NCBI GenBank assembly: GCA_918026815.1
Contig: CAKJVC010000171.1
Location: 248,001-312,000, forward strand
Origin: Chalara sp. BL73
Lineage: Eukaryota > Ascomycota > Leotiomycetes > Helotiales
Direction of reading: 5' to 3'
Length of the DNA: 64,000 nucleotides
Shown here: one piece after another, positions 12,101 through 24,062 of the stretch
How positions within the stretch are numbered: position 1 is the first letter of the stretch
How the letters are laid out: every line of letters starts with the position of its first letter
Program-made: the position numbers and the translations under genes
Notes under the pieces: generated by a model
Database searches by the model: none
Told to the model about the DNA's origin: nothing
The model's input: the letters and a program-made list of their open reading frames with translations, nothing else

Positions 12101-15100
12101 ATTTTGATGGGCTTGAAGTTGCTCTCTTCCTTGGCAGTGACGAGGGAACGCCATACTTCAGAAATCAAGAGAGGAGCAAAAGTCCGCTGATATAGCTCTA
12201 GATCAACATACTTATTGTCGATTTTACGATACTCGTTGTTGCCAGGAGGCTTGTCACCGGTATGGAATATGTCCCAGTTCAGGATTTCGAGATATAGCTT
12301 ATCCATGTTAGGCTCGACTCGAGCACGAAGACTGTAGAAAATGAATTAATTATAGTACTTGCATGGATCTTGTGGAGTCAGATACACTTACTCTTTGGTA
12401 GACCTCTGGATCTTCTGCTTTTTGACCGGTCCTTGTTGCTGCTTTAACATGGCAAGACGTCGGCTCTCTTCATACTCAGCAACTTGTTTAGACTTTTGTT
12501 TGCGCCTGATAAGGAGGGAGTCAGTGTCATCAGAGTCTTCGTCATCATCAGAATCTTCATCGGAAGATCCAACCATAATATCACTGCGAACTGGAGCGTG
12601 GTCTTTACCAACCACACCCCCTAGGCCTTGCAACGCGGAGCCCTCTCCCTTTACCAGTGATGATGGGGCACGGAGGGCTTTGGCTTTAGCAATAGCGTCT
12701 GCGTTCAATCGCTTACGCTCTTCCTCTTCCTTTCGGCGCTTTTCCATGAAATTCTTCTGGCTTCTGACCTGTTCCGAAGCTGTGGCTACTGTGGAAGGTT
12801 TCATCCTTGTCTTTCCTAATCCGCTTTTATCTCGTATCATAGATGCCATCGAAGATATTGTAATAGAAGAGGAGGTTGTAGATGAACTCTTTGCAGGAAA
12901 GTGGGGCTCATATCTCTGACCACCAGCTGACTTAGACCACGAATCTATCGTGGATTGTTTTTTGACAGGCGCAGAAGCAGGCGTTTCTATAATCTCAAGA
13001 CCTTGGTGATCATCGAGGGCTCTTTGAAGCTCTGCCTTTTGTTGATTTGTTAAATTGGTTCTCGTGTAGCCTGGCTCACTATCCCGTCGACATGCCCCTT
13101 TAATGAACTTTATGGCAAACTCTTCAATTTCTAAATCGTATTCCTGGAGACACCGAAGCAGCTTAGAAAGTAAATCTGTAATGACGGTAATAAGAAAGTT
13201 ATCTTTAAGTCTAAGCATCATTGTGAGACCATTGATGTTACGACAGATAACACTTAGAACTTTTGTAGAAGACTCCTTTGATGGTTCAATTTGATTCGAT
13301 GCATGGATACCATCTACGGTAACACTTTTCCTCAATGCAGATGCGATGACACTGTGCTGGTCGAACAGACGTTCTGCATAATCCATCGCGTCACGGCAAA
13401 AGGTTTCGAGTTCAACGGTCTTTAGCTCGACTCGCAAGGCCCAGTTCTCGGTCGTAGAAAAAACAACATCGAGAAATCGCCACTGGAGAGTCCACCAAGC
13501 CTCAAGAGCTGTCTGCTCAGACGATGTCAAGGTAGTACGAGACCGCAAAATACCAGTACTTCCGCAAAGTGCTTCCGTTAACTGCTTTCCTAGCAGGAGC
13601 ATATGCTGAACTGGCCGGAAGGTCTTATACTTGATGACTCGTGACGTGCCAAAGCTTATTGCTGTCAGAAAAATAGCAAAGAAGTCTTGTAGAACGCTTT
13701 CCAATACCTCATCCATCCCAACCTCAAGGTCATCTGCCTTTTCGGTCATGGTCTTAATGACCTCTACCGAGGCTTGACAGACAGCTGTATCCGCTGACAC
13801 AAGGGCGGCGAACAAAGGGCGAGCGGTTTGCGTGTCTTGACACAATTGATGCAGATCGGATGTAGTGAAATCAGTGAGACGTTGGAGAATCCGAGAAACA
13901 TTGTCGTTGAGCTGCTTATAGTCATCGTTAAATTGAGCATGATCTCTCAAGAGTTTCTGTTTTTTCGTCACAGGCAAAAGTGTATCTACGCCTATTAACG
14001 CCTTCGTTGCAGCTAGGATACTTTTCGCCAGCTCTAAATTGCCGGGACGGAAAATACTTAGAACTGCTTGCCACACCGATTCTGAATGGATTCTGGTAGC
14101 ACGCTGAATTGGGATCCTATTGTCAAGGGTTGAAAACTCAGCATTGATCGCCTTACAATCAAGAGCGAGAGCATCTTTAATGACTAGCATGCCGAGACGT
14201 TTCATCTCAGGGTTTTGCCCATCTGGAAAATCGGCGCACCCTATTATGGTCTCCTTGTTTGCATTGACGAGACCCATGATATCGTTGATGACAAGCAAAG
14301 ATGAGGATGGAATGACTTTATATTCCTCCTTGACAAAAGTGTGCAGAGTCACATGCAGTGCGGTAAGACCAGCGCAACAACATGCCACCCGCGCCCCATC
14401 CGAGTATCGATTGTTCTGAAGACGGTCAAGCAGGTGGTATAGCAAGGAACGACAAGCGTCATATTGATAATTGGCGTGGAGAGAGGCGATGAAGTCTTGG
14501 ATCCATGCTATTGCGGGGGAGGACTGGGCTTCCTCAGATCTTACTATGTTGTGTAGCATCTTCTCGAATGCCGGGCTGTTGAATATCTGTTCAGCGACGG
14601 TGACGGGGGAAATAGTGCCCATGGCTTGCCAAAAGTTATTGGGCGACTTCTTCAAGAGCTGTCGAAAAGCCTCAATAACCAGACCAACAATTTCAATGGA
14701 GTCAGATGGAAGATGCTGAAGTACTAACTATAAAAGTGGGTATATTAGCACAAATAAATTGCTAGACAGAACATGTGGATGAGCTATGCGCAGTAGTATT
14801 AACAAAACAATATTCGCCCCCTCCTTGTTACTGCAAGCTCTGAATTCACTCCACGATCTCGACTTTCAGTAACTGAGCTGCAAGAGACAACAAACCAGAG
14901 ATGCTAAAACCCTTATCCCCCTTCGAAATTCAGAAGGTGCTTACTTACTTGATAAATACTTGGTTGAACTTCCATGGCTTTGAGTGAATGGGTAATAAGA
15001 TCCTCATCCATTTTGGCAAGAAGAAGTAAAAAGCCTTTCCAAAATGTTATGACTTCATTTGGGCTAACATTCGGTTGCGACACTTTTACTATTGCGGTCG

Positions 15101-15995
15101 AAAGAGCGTCATGAACAACCCAATCGAACAAATCTGTTGTCAAGCTTCTATCCATTTTTTGCCAGGCATTGGTGGCAAATACATTTCGGTAGGGATCCGG
15201 GTCGAACAGAAAATGAGCCATTGCCGGAAGGATATCTCGAATCCTGAGAACCTTCTTGTTCTGTACTTCTTTGAAGACATAATCAAAGGACCTTGCAAGG
15301 TGTTCATCGGACTTGTGATAGTCGACGCTGCATAGTGCTTCGTACAGAGCAAGGAGAGCTGCCTGGTCATGTGCAGCAAGAAGTCCTTGACTTCGTTTAG
15401 ATACCTCAGCTGCGGCTAGGATTTGTTGAGCGGATTCGAGACCTTTGTCTAGTCTATCGAAGTCTAGCTTGTTCAGCCGTTCAGACATTCCCTGGGCAGT
15501 GGCGTCGTCGAATTGTCTAATTCAATTAGTAGGGTTTCCTTCCATGAGAGCTTAGCTTATCCTTACTCTGCTAGATTCTTGAGATATGGTTTACGTCCCA
15601 TATGCCAGTTACGAACACATTTGTCACAGGAGGTCAGTTGCTTGTCAAGACCCTCAGTATAGGTGCTTAAGAGACCGCCCACAAGGTCTGCGTCTAGTCC
15701 CAAGACGAGCGAAAACTTGAACACTATAGCATTCCTCTTCTTGCTTTCTTCGATAAGCTCGTGCTTCGTAGCTACACTCATGTCCTCCTCAGGTTCGTTG
15801 CAATCTTCATAATCAACATCGTCGTCATCATGTCGCTGAGGGCAAAACCAGTGTGAGCCTGTTGGAAAGCTTCTAATTTCACTGAATTAACAACATGTTA
15901 GTGATTTCTTCAAATCAGCCGCAATATAGCATAGGTTGAAGAGCATACCCCTCAAGACCATGGAGCTCGTCCAAAATCTCCCCTTCGTCAGACAT
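9178..15995 (-). CDS. sen1: Sen1-type RNA/DNA helicase (transcription termination)
   Basis: Ten exons (15995-15949, 15881-15567, 15516-14949, 14727-12392, 12331-11759, 11631-11476, 11426-9687, 9590-9494, 9437-9324, 9243-9178) sum to 2004 codons, 2003 aa, the normal Sen1 size. The N-terminal half is the helical Sen1 N domain; the SF1B helicase core has Walker A GPPGSGKT (1332-1339, Lys1338), DEAA (1567-1570), LVGDPEQLPP, TQYRMHPE (about 1632-1639), DAFQGRERE and GLTRAKSSLW. The C-terminus is basic and Pro-rich, ending KKPQRRP. Sen1 unwinds RNA:DNA hybrids, ends RNA polymerase II transcription on short noncoding RNAs and limits R-loops in the nucleus. The N-terminus has a Cys/His-containing patch (HWFCPQRHDD and CDKC). 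The Walker A Gly codon is split by an intron. Several exons end in short in-frame tails that look like stop codons unless spliced. All motifs are intact. Confidence 0.95.
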
Positions 15996-16987
15996 GATGT
16001 TGCTTTCCTTGTCAGAACATTGTCTGCCACAGGATATAAAGACAAAAAGCTGCCCCTATCCAGGCAGAATATTGTGCGTTTGATCTAAATAGAGGTATGA
16101 AGAATTGAGTGAGCGCGTGAAAAGAAGAGATTGGCAAGTCGAAAGAAGGAAGGTCGAGTATCAAGTCCAGCCGTTGGGAAGGTTTTGATCTGGCTCTGCT
16201 GATAAGCCAGTGTGCAAAATTGAACATGCAATATTGGAATCATAGGGGACCCAACTCCCATTAATTCACTTCATAGCTGTAGAACGGATTGGAAGATTAG
16301 GGTAGATTCTTCAGTGAAAGAAGTGAACGCGCCGCTTGGCGTACCCCTGTTGCCTCAGCCTTGTCCGTACCGAAGCATGTAATAAGGCTGAGAAGCCGAA
16401 GCCAGCCACATATCGCACGAACACCATCATAATGAAAAAAGTATAACTCAGATGACTGATTCATGCACTAGGCCGTATGACAAATCACTCTTACATGTAG
16501 TCTATTCGGTATCTCTGAATTCCAGATCATGAGTTGAGTATACACGTTGAAGAGATATCTCTCCTTTAATATTCGGTGCTGGTATGCTCGTAGATCCAGA
16601 TATATTTTTAGTGTCCAAATTCAGAACAACACTCATATCATTAGGTTGGTAACAGGCATTTATCTGAATTTGTTCAATTATTCGCTGCTCTCTATATACA
16701 GAAAGGGCCAACGCTCTACCACCACTCGCAGTAAGGAAACGTCTAAAGCTCTCGGCCGTGGACAGTTGGATCGATAAGGCTTGCAAGAATGCAACCATTG
16801 AATAATATTTCAGCTTCCTTCCAATCCTTTGTGAACTCCGAGCGCCAATGCAACATGAATGCAAAAAAGAAAATCAGTCATAGATCGCTCATGCACATTA
16901 TCATGAGATCAGTTTTATTGACAAAAGAGAGAAAAGTAATGTACAGGCTCGTCGCAATGCTAGACGGTCGGAGGTGATTTTTGTAAG
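15996..16987. promoter_or_regulatory. Intergenic, SEN1 promoter and flippase 3' region
   Basis: 992 bp. The part nearest 15996 carries the SEN1 promoter; the part nearest 16988 is AT-rich and probably flippase 3' UTR. A 120-aa ORF on the minus strand (16502-16864) is not convincingly protein-like. Confidence 0.45.
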
Positions 16988-19900
16988 TCATTGAGGTTCA
17001 TTAGAGGTGTTGTAACTATGGTTCCTAGAAGGTCGAGTCCGGGTTGACTCCATTCGAGTTAACAGCGCGGCTGAGGTAAAATCGTTGCTTTGCTCGTAGC
17101 TGTGCCGGATCTGGTCCATAGACGCTCGTATCCGATCATATGAGGGACGCGCTCTGTCAATGGATTGGCGGATAGGGGGTTGCTCGACCGAGTATCGATG
17201 TCGCGTATAATCCGTTCCATCACTACCATTTTGACTTCGGGGATTGTGTGTCGCGGCGGTAGGTGCAACTGAAGGGGGGTAAATGGGTCGTTGGTCTTCA
17301 TCAATGCTCGGATAATGGAGATGCTTACTCGGCTTTGCGATATCTGAAGAGGCAGCAGACGAACCATTGGAAATCGCCTCAGAAGCCCCCTTATTATCGA
17401 GGTATTTGAATTGTCCTTCCCGAACTTGCTCGCGGATGATATCAACATCGTAGGGGAAATACACCTTTTGAATAGCTTTGATGAAGAATCGTGGAAGTAG
17501 GGAGAGGACAACAGACAGCACGGTCGTGGCCCAAAAAGTGGCTTCGCCGAAACATTGAGCAGCTGCTTTGTAGAAGTATGCTGAACTTGTGAATGAAGAA
17601 TATACTCCAGTCCAGAACCATACAAGGAGGATACTGATAGCAACCAGGAGGCACATTAGCCAATCCCACCTGTAAGTATTGATCAGGATGTACATATTGA
17701 TCGCAATCACAGCGGCAGGTCCAATGTAGACGCCGAAACGTTGTCTGTCATCAACACCTAAGCCATTGGCGGTGACGGTGTTGGCTGGCTCAAAAAGGAG
17801 ATACGCCATATAGAAGCAAATCACGGATTGATACAGGCCATCAAACATGTACAACCTTGAGACGGGTTAGCAGATAGTTTCAAAGAGAAAAAAGTACCAT
17901 GGAGGCTAGAACATACCAGAATTTCGGCTGCGTCCATTCCTTGCGCTCAATGCCACGTCTGTAGAGCTGTGGAACAGCCAAGGAGACCTTATCGCTAACA
18001 TCTTGATCTAGCACGCCCATAAAAATGACAGGGAGTGAGGTAAAAGCCAAGTTGAAGAGAAGAATATAGGTATAGTCGTATAGATAGGTCTGGTCGAAGT
18101 CACAATAGATCTGGTACCAGAAAATAGTGAACGTCCAAATAACGTTCTTGTAGAAGAAGTTCGCAATAGTCTCTGCAAGTCTCCGGTAGGACCATCTTCC
18201 ATGAACGAGCACCAGTCGCTGCAAAAAGCGGAATTGGCCAATAGCATAATCAGATGACATAACAGCTTGTCGGCCTTCTTCTCCGGCAATTCCAACCCCG
18301 ACATCAGCTTCTTGAATCATCGCGACATCATTAGCACCATCGCCAATGGACAGAGTCATGACATCTAGGCCGCCTTTAACCATGGCAACAACAGCAGCCT
18401 TTTGGGCTGGGCTAACTCGACAACACAATACGGACTTGCATTGTTTGCAAAGAAGCAAGAATTTTTGACGGAGTTGCTCGTCAAGAACAAGCTTAAGAGA
18501 ATCTCCGTCGATAACGATCGCATGGGTAGGTGCTGGTGGCTCGTGGCTCTTCCTGGCTTGCTTGAGCTCTTCATCAGATCCAGTCATGTTGAAGGTCGCC
18601 AAATGCTTATCAAGTTCAGTCTCAGCCGTTGAGATTTGCTCGTCTTCGATCTTGAAAACAATGAGCTCCATGTCATTATTGAGAAGGTTGCAAGAGAAGC
18701 CAATATTAATGGCAGTCTCAACCTTGTCACCAGTGAGCACCCAGAGCTTAATACCAGCTTCAGCAAGCAAAGCGATGGTATCAGGAACTCCCTCTTGCAG
18801 GCGATCTTCGATAGCAGTGCCTCCTAACAAGGTGAGATCTCGCTCAATGGCATCGGAGACAACCTCAAGCTTATCTTCTCTGTCCTGAATTGCCGACGAA
18901 GCAATCTCATGCTCGATGTTCCATTTCTGATATTCTTCTTCACTTAGCTCTCGCTGAGCTATGCACAATGTTCGCAGACCTTCTCGGGCAAACATTTCTA
19001 AGTGCTCAGCAGTTGTTCGCCGTAGTTCCGCTTGCTCACCATGAGATAATCGAGAATATATCATGCTGTCCGCGCCTTTGCAGAACAAAATAATTCTGTT
19101 ATCAGGCATTCGAATGATTGCACTCATTCTTTTTCGTGTGGAATTAAACTCAAGTGTATTGAGGACTTGGTATGTACGCTCGGTGCCTTGTACATTCAAC
19201 CGGATGCCCTCCTGACCATATTCTAATACTGTAAATCCAACATCCCGAGCCGTCGAAACCAGCGCTGCCTCATCTGGAGACTGTGCCTTGAACTCGATGC
19301 GGGGTGGATCGCCTGGAATAGTATCTGCAATCACGGTGTGGCAAAGAGCCAGAGCCATCATGAATTGTTCGTTAGCATGTTGTTGCTCATCGCCAGACGC
19401 TCCAGAGAGATCAGTGACGAAATCCGGGGCAATGAAAGTTAATTCGTCATCGTGCAAATAGGGATTGTCATGGAGTTTTCGAATATCTGCAAGCATTTTG
19501 ACACGTGCTTCAGCGATCTCGGCCTTTACTCTTGCACCTTCTTTCTCAACATCAATGCCTTGACGTTTCTGCATCCCAGCTTGGGCCTCGGTATATGCTT
19601 CTCCATAAGGAACTCCGTTGATTGTGGCCTTCTTGAATTCCATAACGTTTTGAGTAAGAGTTCCTGTCTTGTCCGAGAAAATATACTCGATTTGCCCTAA
19701 GTCATCAGAGATGTTCCATGACTTCGGTGTGCAAGGGTAGTCGATTTTCTCGTAGTACATCTCCGAATCACTGTATATGAAGAATGCTTGACAAGTTTTG
19801 ATGATTTCAATGGTGATGTATAATGAAATAGGCACCATGTTCTGGAACAGAATGACCGCAGCCCAGAATGTAATGAAGCCGTCCAACGCTGGGGATCCAC

Positions 19901-21581
19901 CAATAGAACCAAATTCGAAAAAGTTGAGAGAATTGTTTCCCTGTCCCCATACTATTCCTTGAACAAGTCCTGAAACAATGCACATGATCAAGAGGATAAA
20001 GAAGTTGTATATAACGTTCCAGTTGAGCTCCCGAGCGATTCTTGACCTCTTACTTGGTGTTATCCCTGCATTCATCATGATCTTGGTGTCAAAGCCGGTG
20101 AAGACCACCACTCCTAGGATCCAGTCTGTGTTCCTTAGATTGCATCCACGAAGGAGTAGATTATTTATGGAAATTGGTTCGGCCATTTCTTCTCCCTCGG
20201 ATTTAGGGTTCTTAGCGTTGTATTGAGTCCACCGAGCAACAGCACTATACTGATAAAGGTTCGGTTGGGGTGCCTCACTCTCTATAGCAAATTGTGTTCT
20301 TTCGCAATCCCGGGCGTGCTTGATTTGTCGACCACTCCTGAGTGCATGTCGAACCTTCAAATTAGTTTCCCCATCCAGATTCTTGGTTTCGACATAACAT
20401 GCCCCATCTGGATCTGACGTAGACAAAATGACTACATCGGCTGGGATTTGATCATCATTGTAGATTCTGATAAAGTCACCAACTTGAACATTCTTCCAAT
20501 AGTCCCTATGAAATCTTGCCTTTCCATTCGCTGGCAGATTCGGGTTTATAAGGCTGCCAAAATTCTTAGCTGGTGGCGCATGCTCCCCATGCTCATATGA
20601 GAAAGCTGTTCCAGGCCTGTCAGGGAGTTGTAGGCCATCTTCACGAGGCAATGGAGAAGGAACCGGCGTCATCTGAATATTCTCTTGAGAGTGCGTCGAG
20701 AATGCCGAGGCCCTCCTTGAATTCGTAGACTCATAAGATTCTCTTGGTTCATCTATCGTTCGCTCAGAATGGTCGGCTCCTGCACCCTTCTTCTTCTGTG
20801 TGAGAGACTTGTAGGTCCTGAGGATGAAGCGGCTCGTTGCCTTTTTTATCCTTCTCCACAACGATATATCGTCCGAGCTGACATTGACGTTGTTCCAATC
20901 GACCAATCGATGAATGGCAGAGTTGTTTAGTTCATTATCTAAAACGGTTCTTCGATAATCTTCAATAGCATCCTTGACAGCAGTAATGAAAACAATTACG
21001 ATCAATGGGACAGCGTTAAGTCCAGGATTCGAAGCACCAAAAATGCTGAAGATCTGAATTCTGAGTTAATATGTACTTCAGCTATTGAAAAGCTGACTTA
21101 CTGCAAGGATGATCAAAAACAAGAAGTAAACATTAGCAATGTTATGGAATTGAAACCACAGGTTTTTTGGAACGAAGCTGAGTGGCGTGTACTTTGCTGT
21201 CCTAATCTTGTTTCTGCGATAGTGCGTGGTTGGATGGCCATCTTCGTCTACAGCGTCTGGCGGTAACGGAGTGTTGAAATATACTTTTCTAGGACCCTGC
21301 CCGTTCTCATTATCTTGTTCGTCTTCCTGTTCAGCTGCTGACGCTTCTTGGATTCCATCCAGGTCAGTAGCCATTGATGCACCAGAATCCCTCTTCTTTT
21401 CGCTGTGTTGCGATCCACGATGAGCAAGTCGATCCATTATCGATATCCGCTTCCTGCTCCCGCTCTTCCCTTTCTTGTATTGAGTTGCCCATCGTAACCT
21501 TTTCGCTGGCGTTGTCGGAGAGGAACCGTCATCAGTATTATCCGGCCTATCGTCGAACGAAGGGGGTTGTAGAGTCGCCAT
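16988..21581 (-). CDS. dnf1: P4-ATPase phospholipid flippase, Dnf1/Dnf2 type
   Basis: Three exons (21581-21102, 21053-17917, 17855-16988) give 1494 residues. P4 landmarks: PLSFVPKNLWFQFHNIANVY before TM1, DGETNLKVRH in the actuator domain, PISLYITIEI in TM4 (the PISL flippase signature), DKTGTLTQN with the phosphorylated Asp at residue 621, KGADSMIYSRL, LWVLTGDKVETAINIG and GDGANDVAMIQEADVG. The last 290 residues hold the final TM segments and a long Ser/Arg-rich cytosolic tail. It moves aminophospholipids or lysolipids to the cytosolic leaflet of plasma or Golgi-derived membranes, usually with a Cdc50-family partner. The long N-terminal Arg/Ser tail and the TM1-2 insert favour Dnf1/2 over Drs2. 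The TGG codon before the last exon is split; splicing restores KFWLYMFDGLYQS. Intact. Confidence 0.94.
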
Positions 21582-24062
21582 TTTCTGATTATCTCGCTGA
21601 CAAGGTCAAGAGCAATTGTGGGCGGGCTGAGCCCGGAGATCGAGGTTGTCCTCCAGCGCTTGTCTGAGTCAATTCCTTGTTCAATTCCGACAGCTACAAC
21701 GGAGAGGCAGGTTTTTGCACAGCTGCAGCGAACGACCACTCCCAATGTTCTTGCACCGTGATGTTCGAAATGCTGATGAATGATGTTTCAGAGAGAGATC
21801 ACCACTGATTATTTCGCTTAGGCTAGAACGGAAGCCCCGGAACAGTCGCGTTTGCCAGAAGAGTCGCGATGTGCAGTACAAAGAGAGAGAGTCGATAGAG
21901 GAAGGCGTTCTGGGTATCGATGAAAGATATGGCTCGCACCCGGTATCTGGCGCTGATGGAAGAGGATCACCACAGGAGCAGTTGGATTGTTGAAGGGAAT
22001 TGGTCTCTTGCCTTTGAACTGGGTCCTCCGCTCCGTGTCAAGTAGGGCTGACTAAACGATGCCAAGCCTGATTATGAGGTACGAACAGGTAAATTCGGTG
22101 ATACAACAACAAGGGTACGCCGCTCACGGCAAACCCAGAGATCCGTCCCGCTGTTCAGACGGATTTAAGAAGCACTAGATGAGGATAATTAATATTTTGT
22201 GTATGGGAATTAAAAACGATATTCATGCAATGAGGAAGATAACCAACGCGAAGAAACGGGTAAGGACTACTGTAAGTACCGTTCATGATACGTGGTGGTT
22301 ACGGCACAGGCGGAAAGGCTGAGTCGTCAAAGTAATTGGTAATATGGATCTAGGATAAACTTGGCCACAGACCTCTGGGTTACTCACGGAAAATGAGCTA
22401 CTGCTGTATTGCTTACAATCATTTTTACAAGAGCCCACTCGCGGTCGGTGAAATGGTTAGAGTAAGCTTCAGAAGTTCTCGTTGAGTGGTTTGCATAGGT
22501 CAGCTCGGAATGATGGTTAACTGGTGAGCCAATGCCGTACGGCGCAGTACTTCTTTTTTGAGTGAGGCTGAGGCTGGGCTTGGGATGCTCTTCAAATCTG
22601 AAGGAGGTTCCAGGAAGCTTCACGCGTCCTCCTTGTGCTACTTAACTCTGCCAACGACAAAAGCCCTTTATGATCATCATTGAGATCTGCCTATGCTTAT
22701 GGGCTTAACGCGAATCTTCTGGCCTACCATGGCAAGTAAGTTCTGTCTACGGAGTACAAAAAGGCACTGGAGTAGTTTGCCATTCAGGGGAAGCGAGGAA
22801 GTTTGGGATATGAGGCATCACGAGTGGGCCAATGAAACTCTCTTGAGCTCCCACCAACTTTCCAGGCGACATAACAGAGTAGCAACCATGAACCGATCGA
22901 GGAGTTGCTTTACAGTAGTCGCCAACAAGACTCGGGCCCATATATTAGGGGGGGAGAGGGGGTTGGTCATGCTAGTATACGAGTTAACAAATATTGGATT
23001 TCATGTCAAGAAATGAGTCCGAATGGAATAAGGCTGTATACTGGAGATAATTTCGACTAATGATCGCTTCCATGCAACCTCTGTCTACTTCGGCTTCTCG
23101 ACGCTTGGCAGAATAGATTGAAAGGAGCTGTTCAGGCGGAAGATGCATGGCATCCATGCCAAAAGTGGTTTGGATTTGCAAACGTGTTAAATCATTCTGG
23201 AAGGGCAATAAGCGGGATTTCACGATCTGGGGGATTAGGATCTGAAACTTCAACTTCCTCTTTCCGGTTCCTTTACTCCCGTGAAACAGCGCCTCACACA
23301 CTCTACACGATGTATAGAAACCGTTTGAGAAAAAACTTAGTTCCTAAGGAGCCCCTATGAAGAGTTCGCACACATCTCAAAGCTTCCAGATTTGCGAAAA
23401 GAAACATTGTGGGGGGGGACATAGAACATTACGATGCATTTGATATCGATAGAACTCGTTCCAATCTTCACTCATAAAACAGCTAACAAAGAGAGCTATA
23501 AGGTTGGAAGTAGAAAGTTTATGGTACCCAGCGCGTGTGTGTTTATGTTGGTGCCTCAATTTTATGGCTTCATAATCACGCTTGAAACTATCCTTCCGTG
23601 AAAAGACGCGACCTATTCTGAAATAATAGATGCTGTTATTAGCATAAAAGCCAAATCTTAAGTACGGGATAGTGAACCACGGTTTGATGATATACACAAT
23701 GAAGAAAGTTAATCAATCCAGTCTTTTCTCGTTTGGTTTCAAGACTGGCCAGGCGAACCAACAAGCATTGTCGCAGTCAAATCCAATGATGGCAGAAGTC
23801 AAAGTCACAACAAAAGCTCAAGATTTTGGACTTGAAATAAGTGATAAGTGCGTACTTACCGCACGCTCATTTTGATGTAGTATTGATGCAACCTTATAGA
23901 CAAGAATATAGCTCTAGTTTAACACCTCTTCCGCCTAGTAGCAACGAGGCTCTAACGAGCGCAATCAAGTATGCCTCTATTCAGGAGCTATATGATCAGA
24001 ACGCGAGCTAACTTGCTTAAGACGTCCGACTCCCAATCATTTTTCACCTCCGCCGGCTAAGT
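21582..24062. promoter_or_regulatory. 2.5-kb divergent region, flippase / CANIN-like gene
   Basis: Both promoters lie here. Short runs of G occur at 22950 (GGGGGG) and 23410 (GGGGGGGG). Several ORFs of 80-110 codons occur on both strands (for example 22693-23016 and 22984-23301), but they overlap each other and none reads like a conserved protein. The long spacing could hide a noncoding RNA or a long flippase leader. Confidence 0.45.

Noticed and set aside
22693..23301. Two ORFs (107 and 105 codons) on opposite strands in the flippase/CANIN divergent region
   Set aside because: They partly overlap each other and have no conserved-looking segments or splice context.
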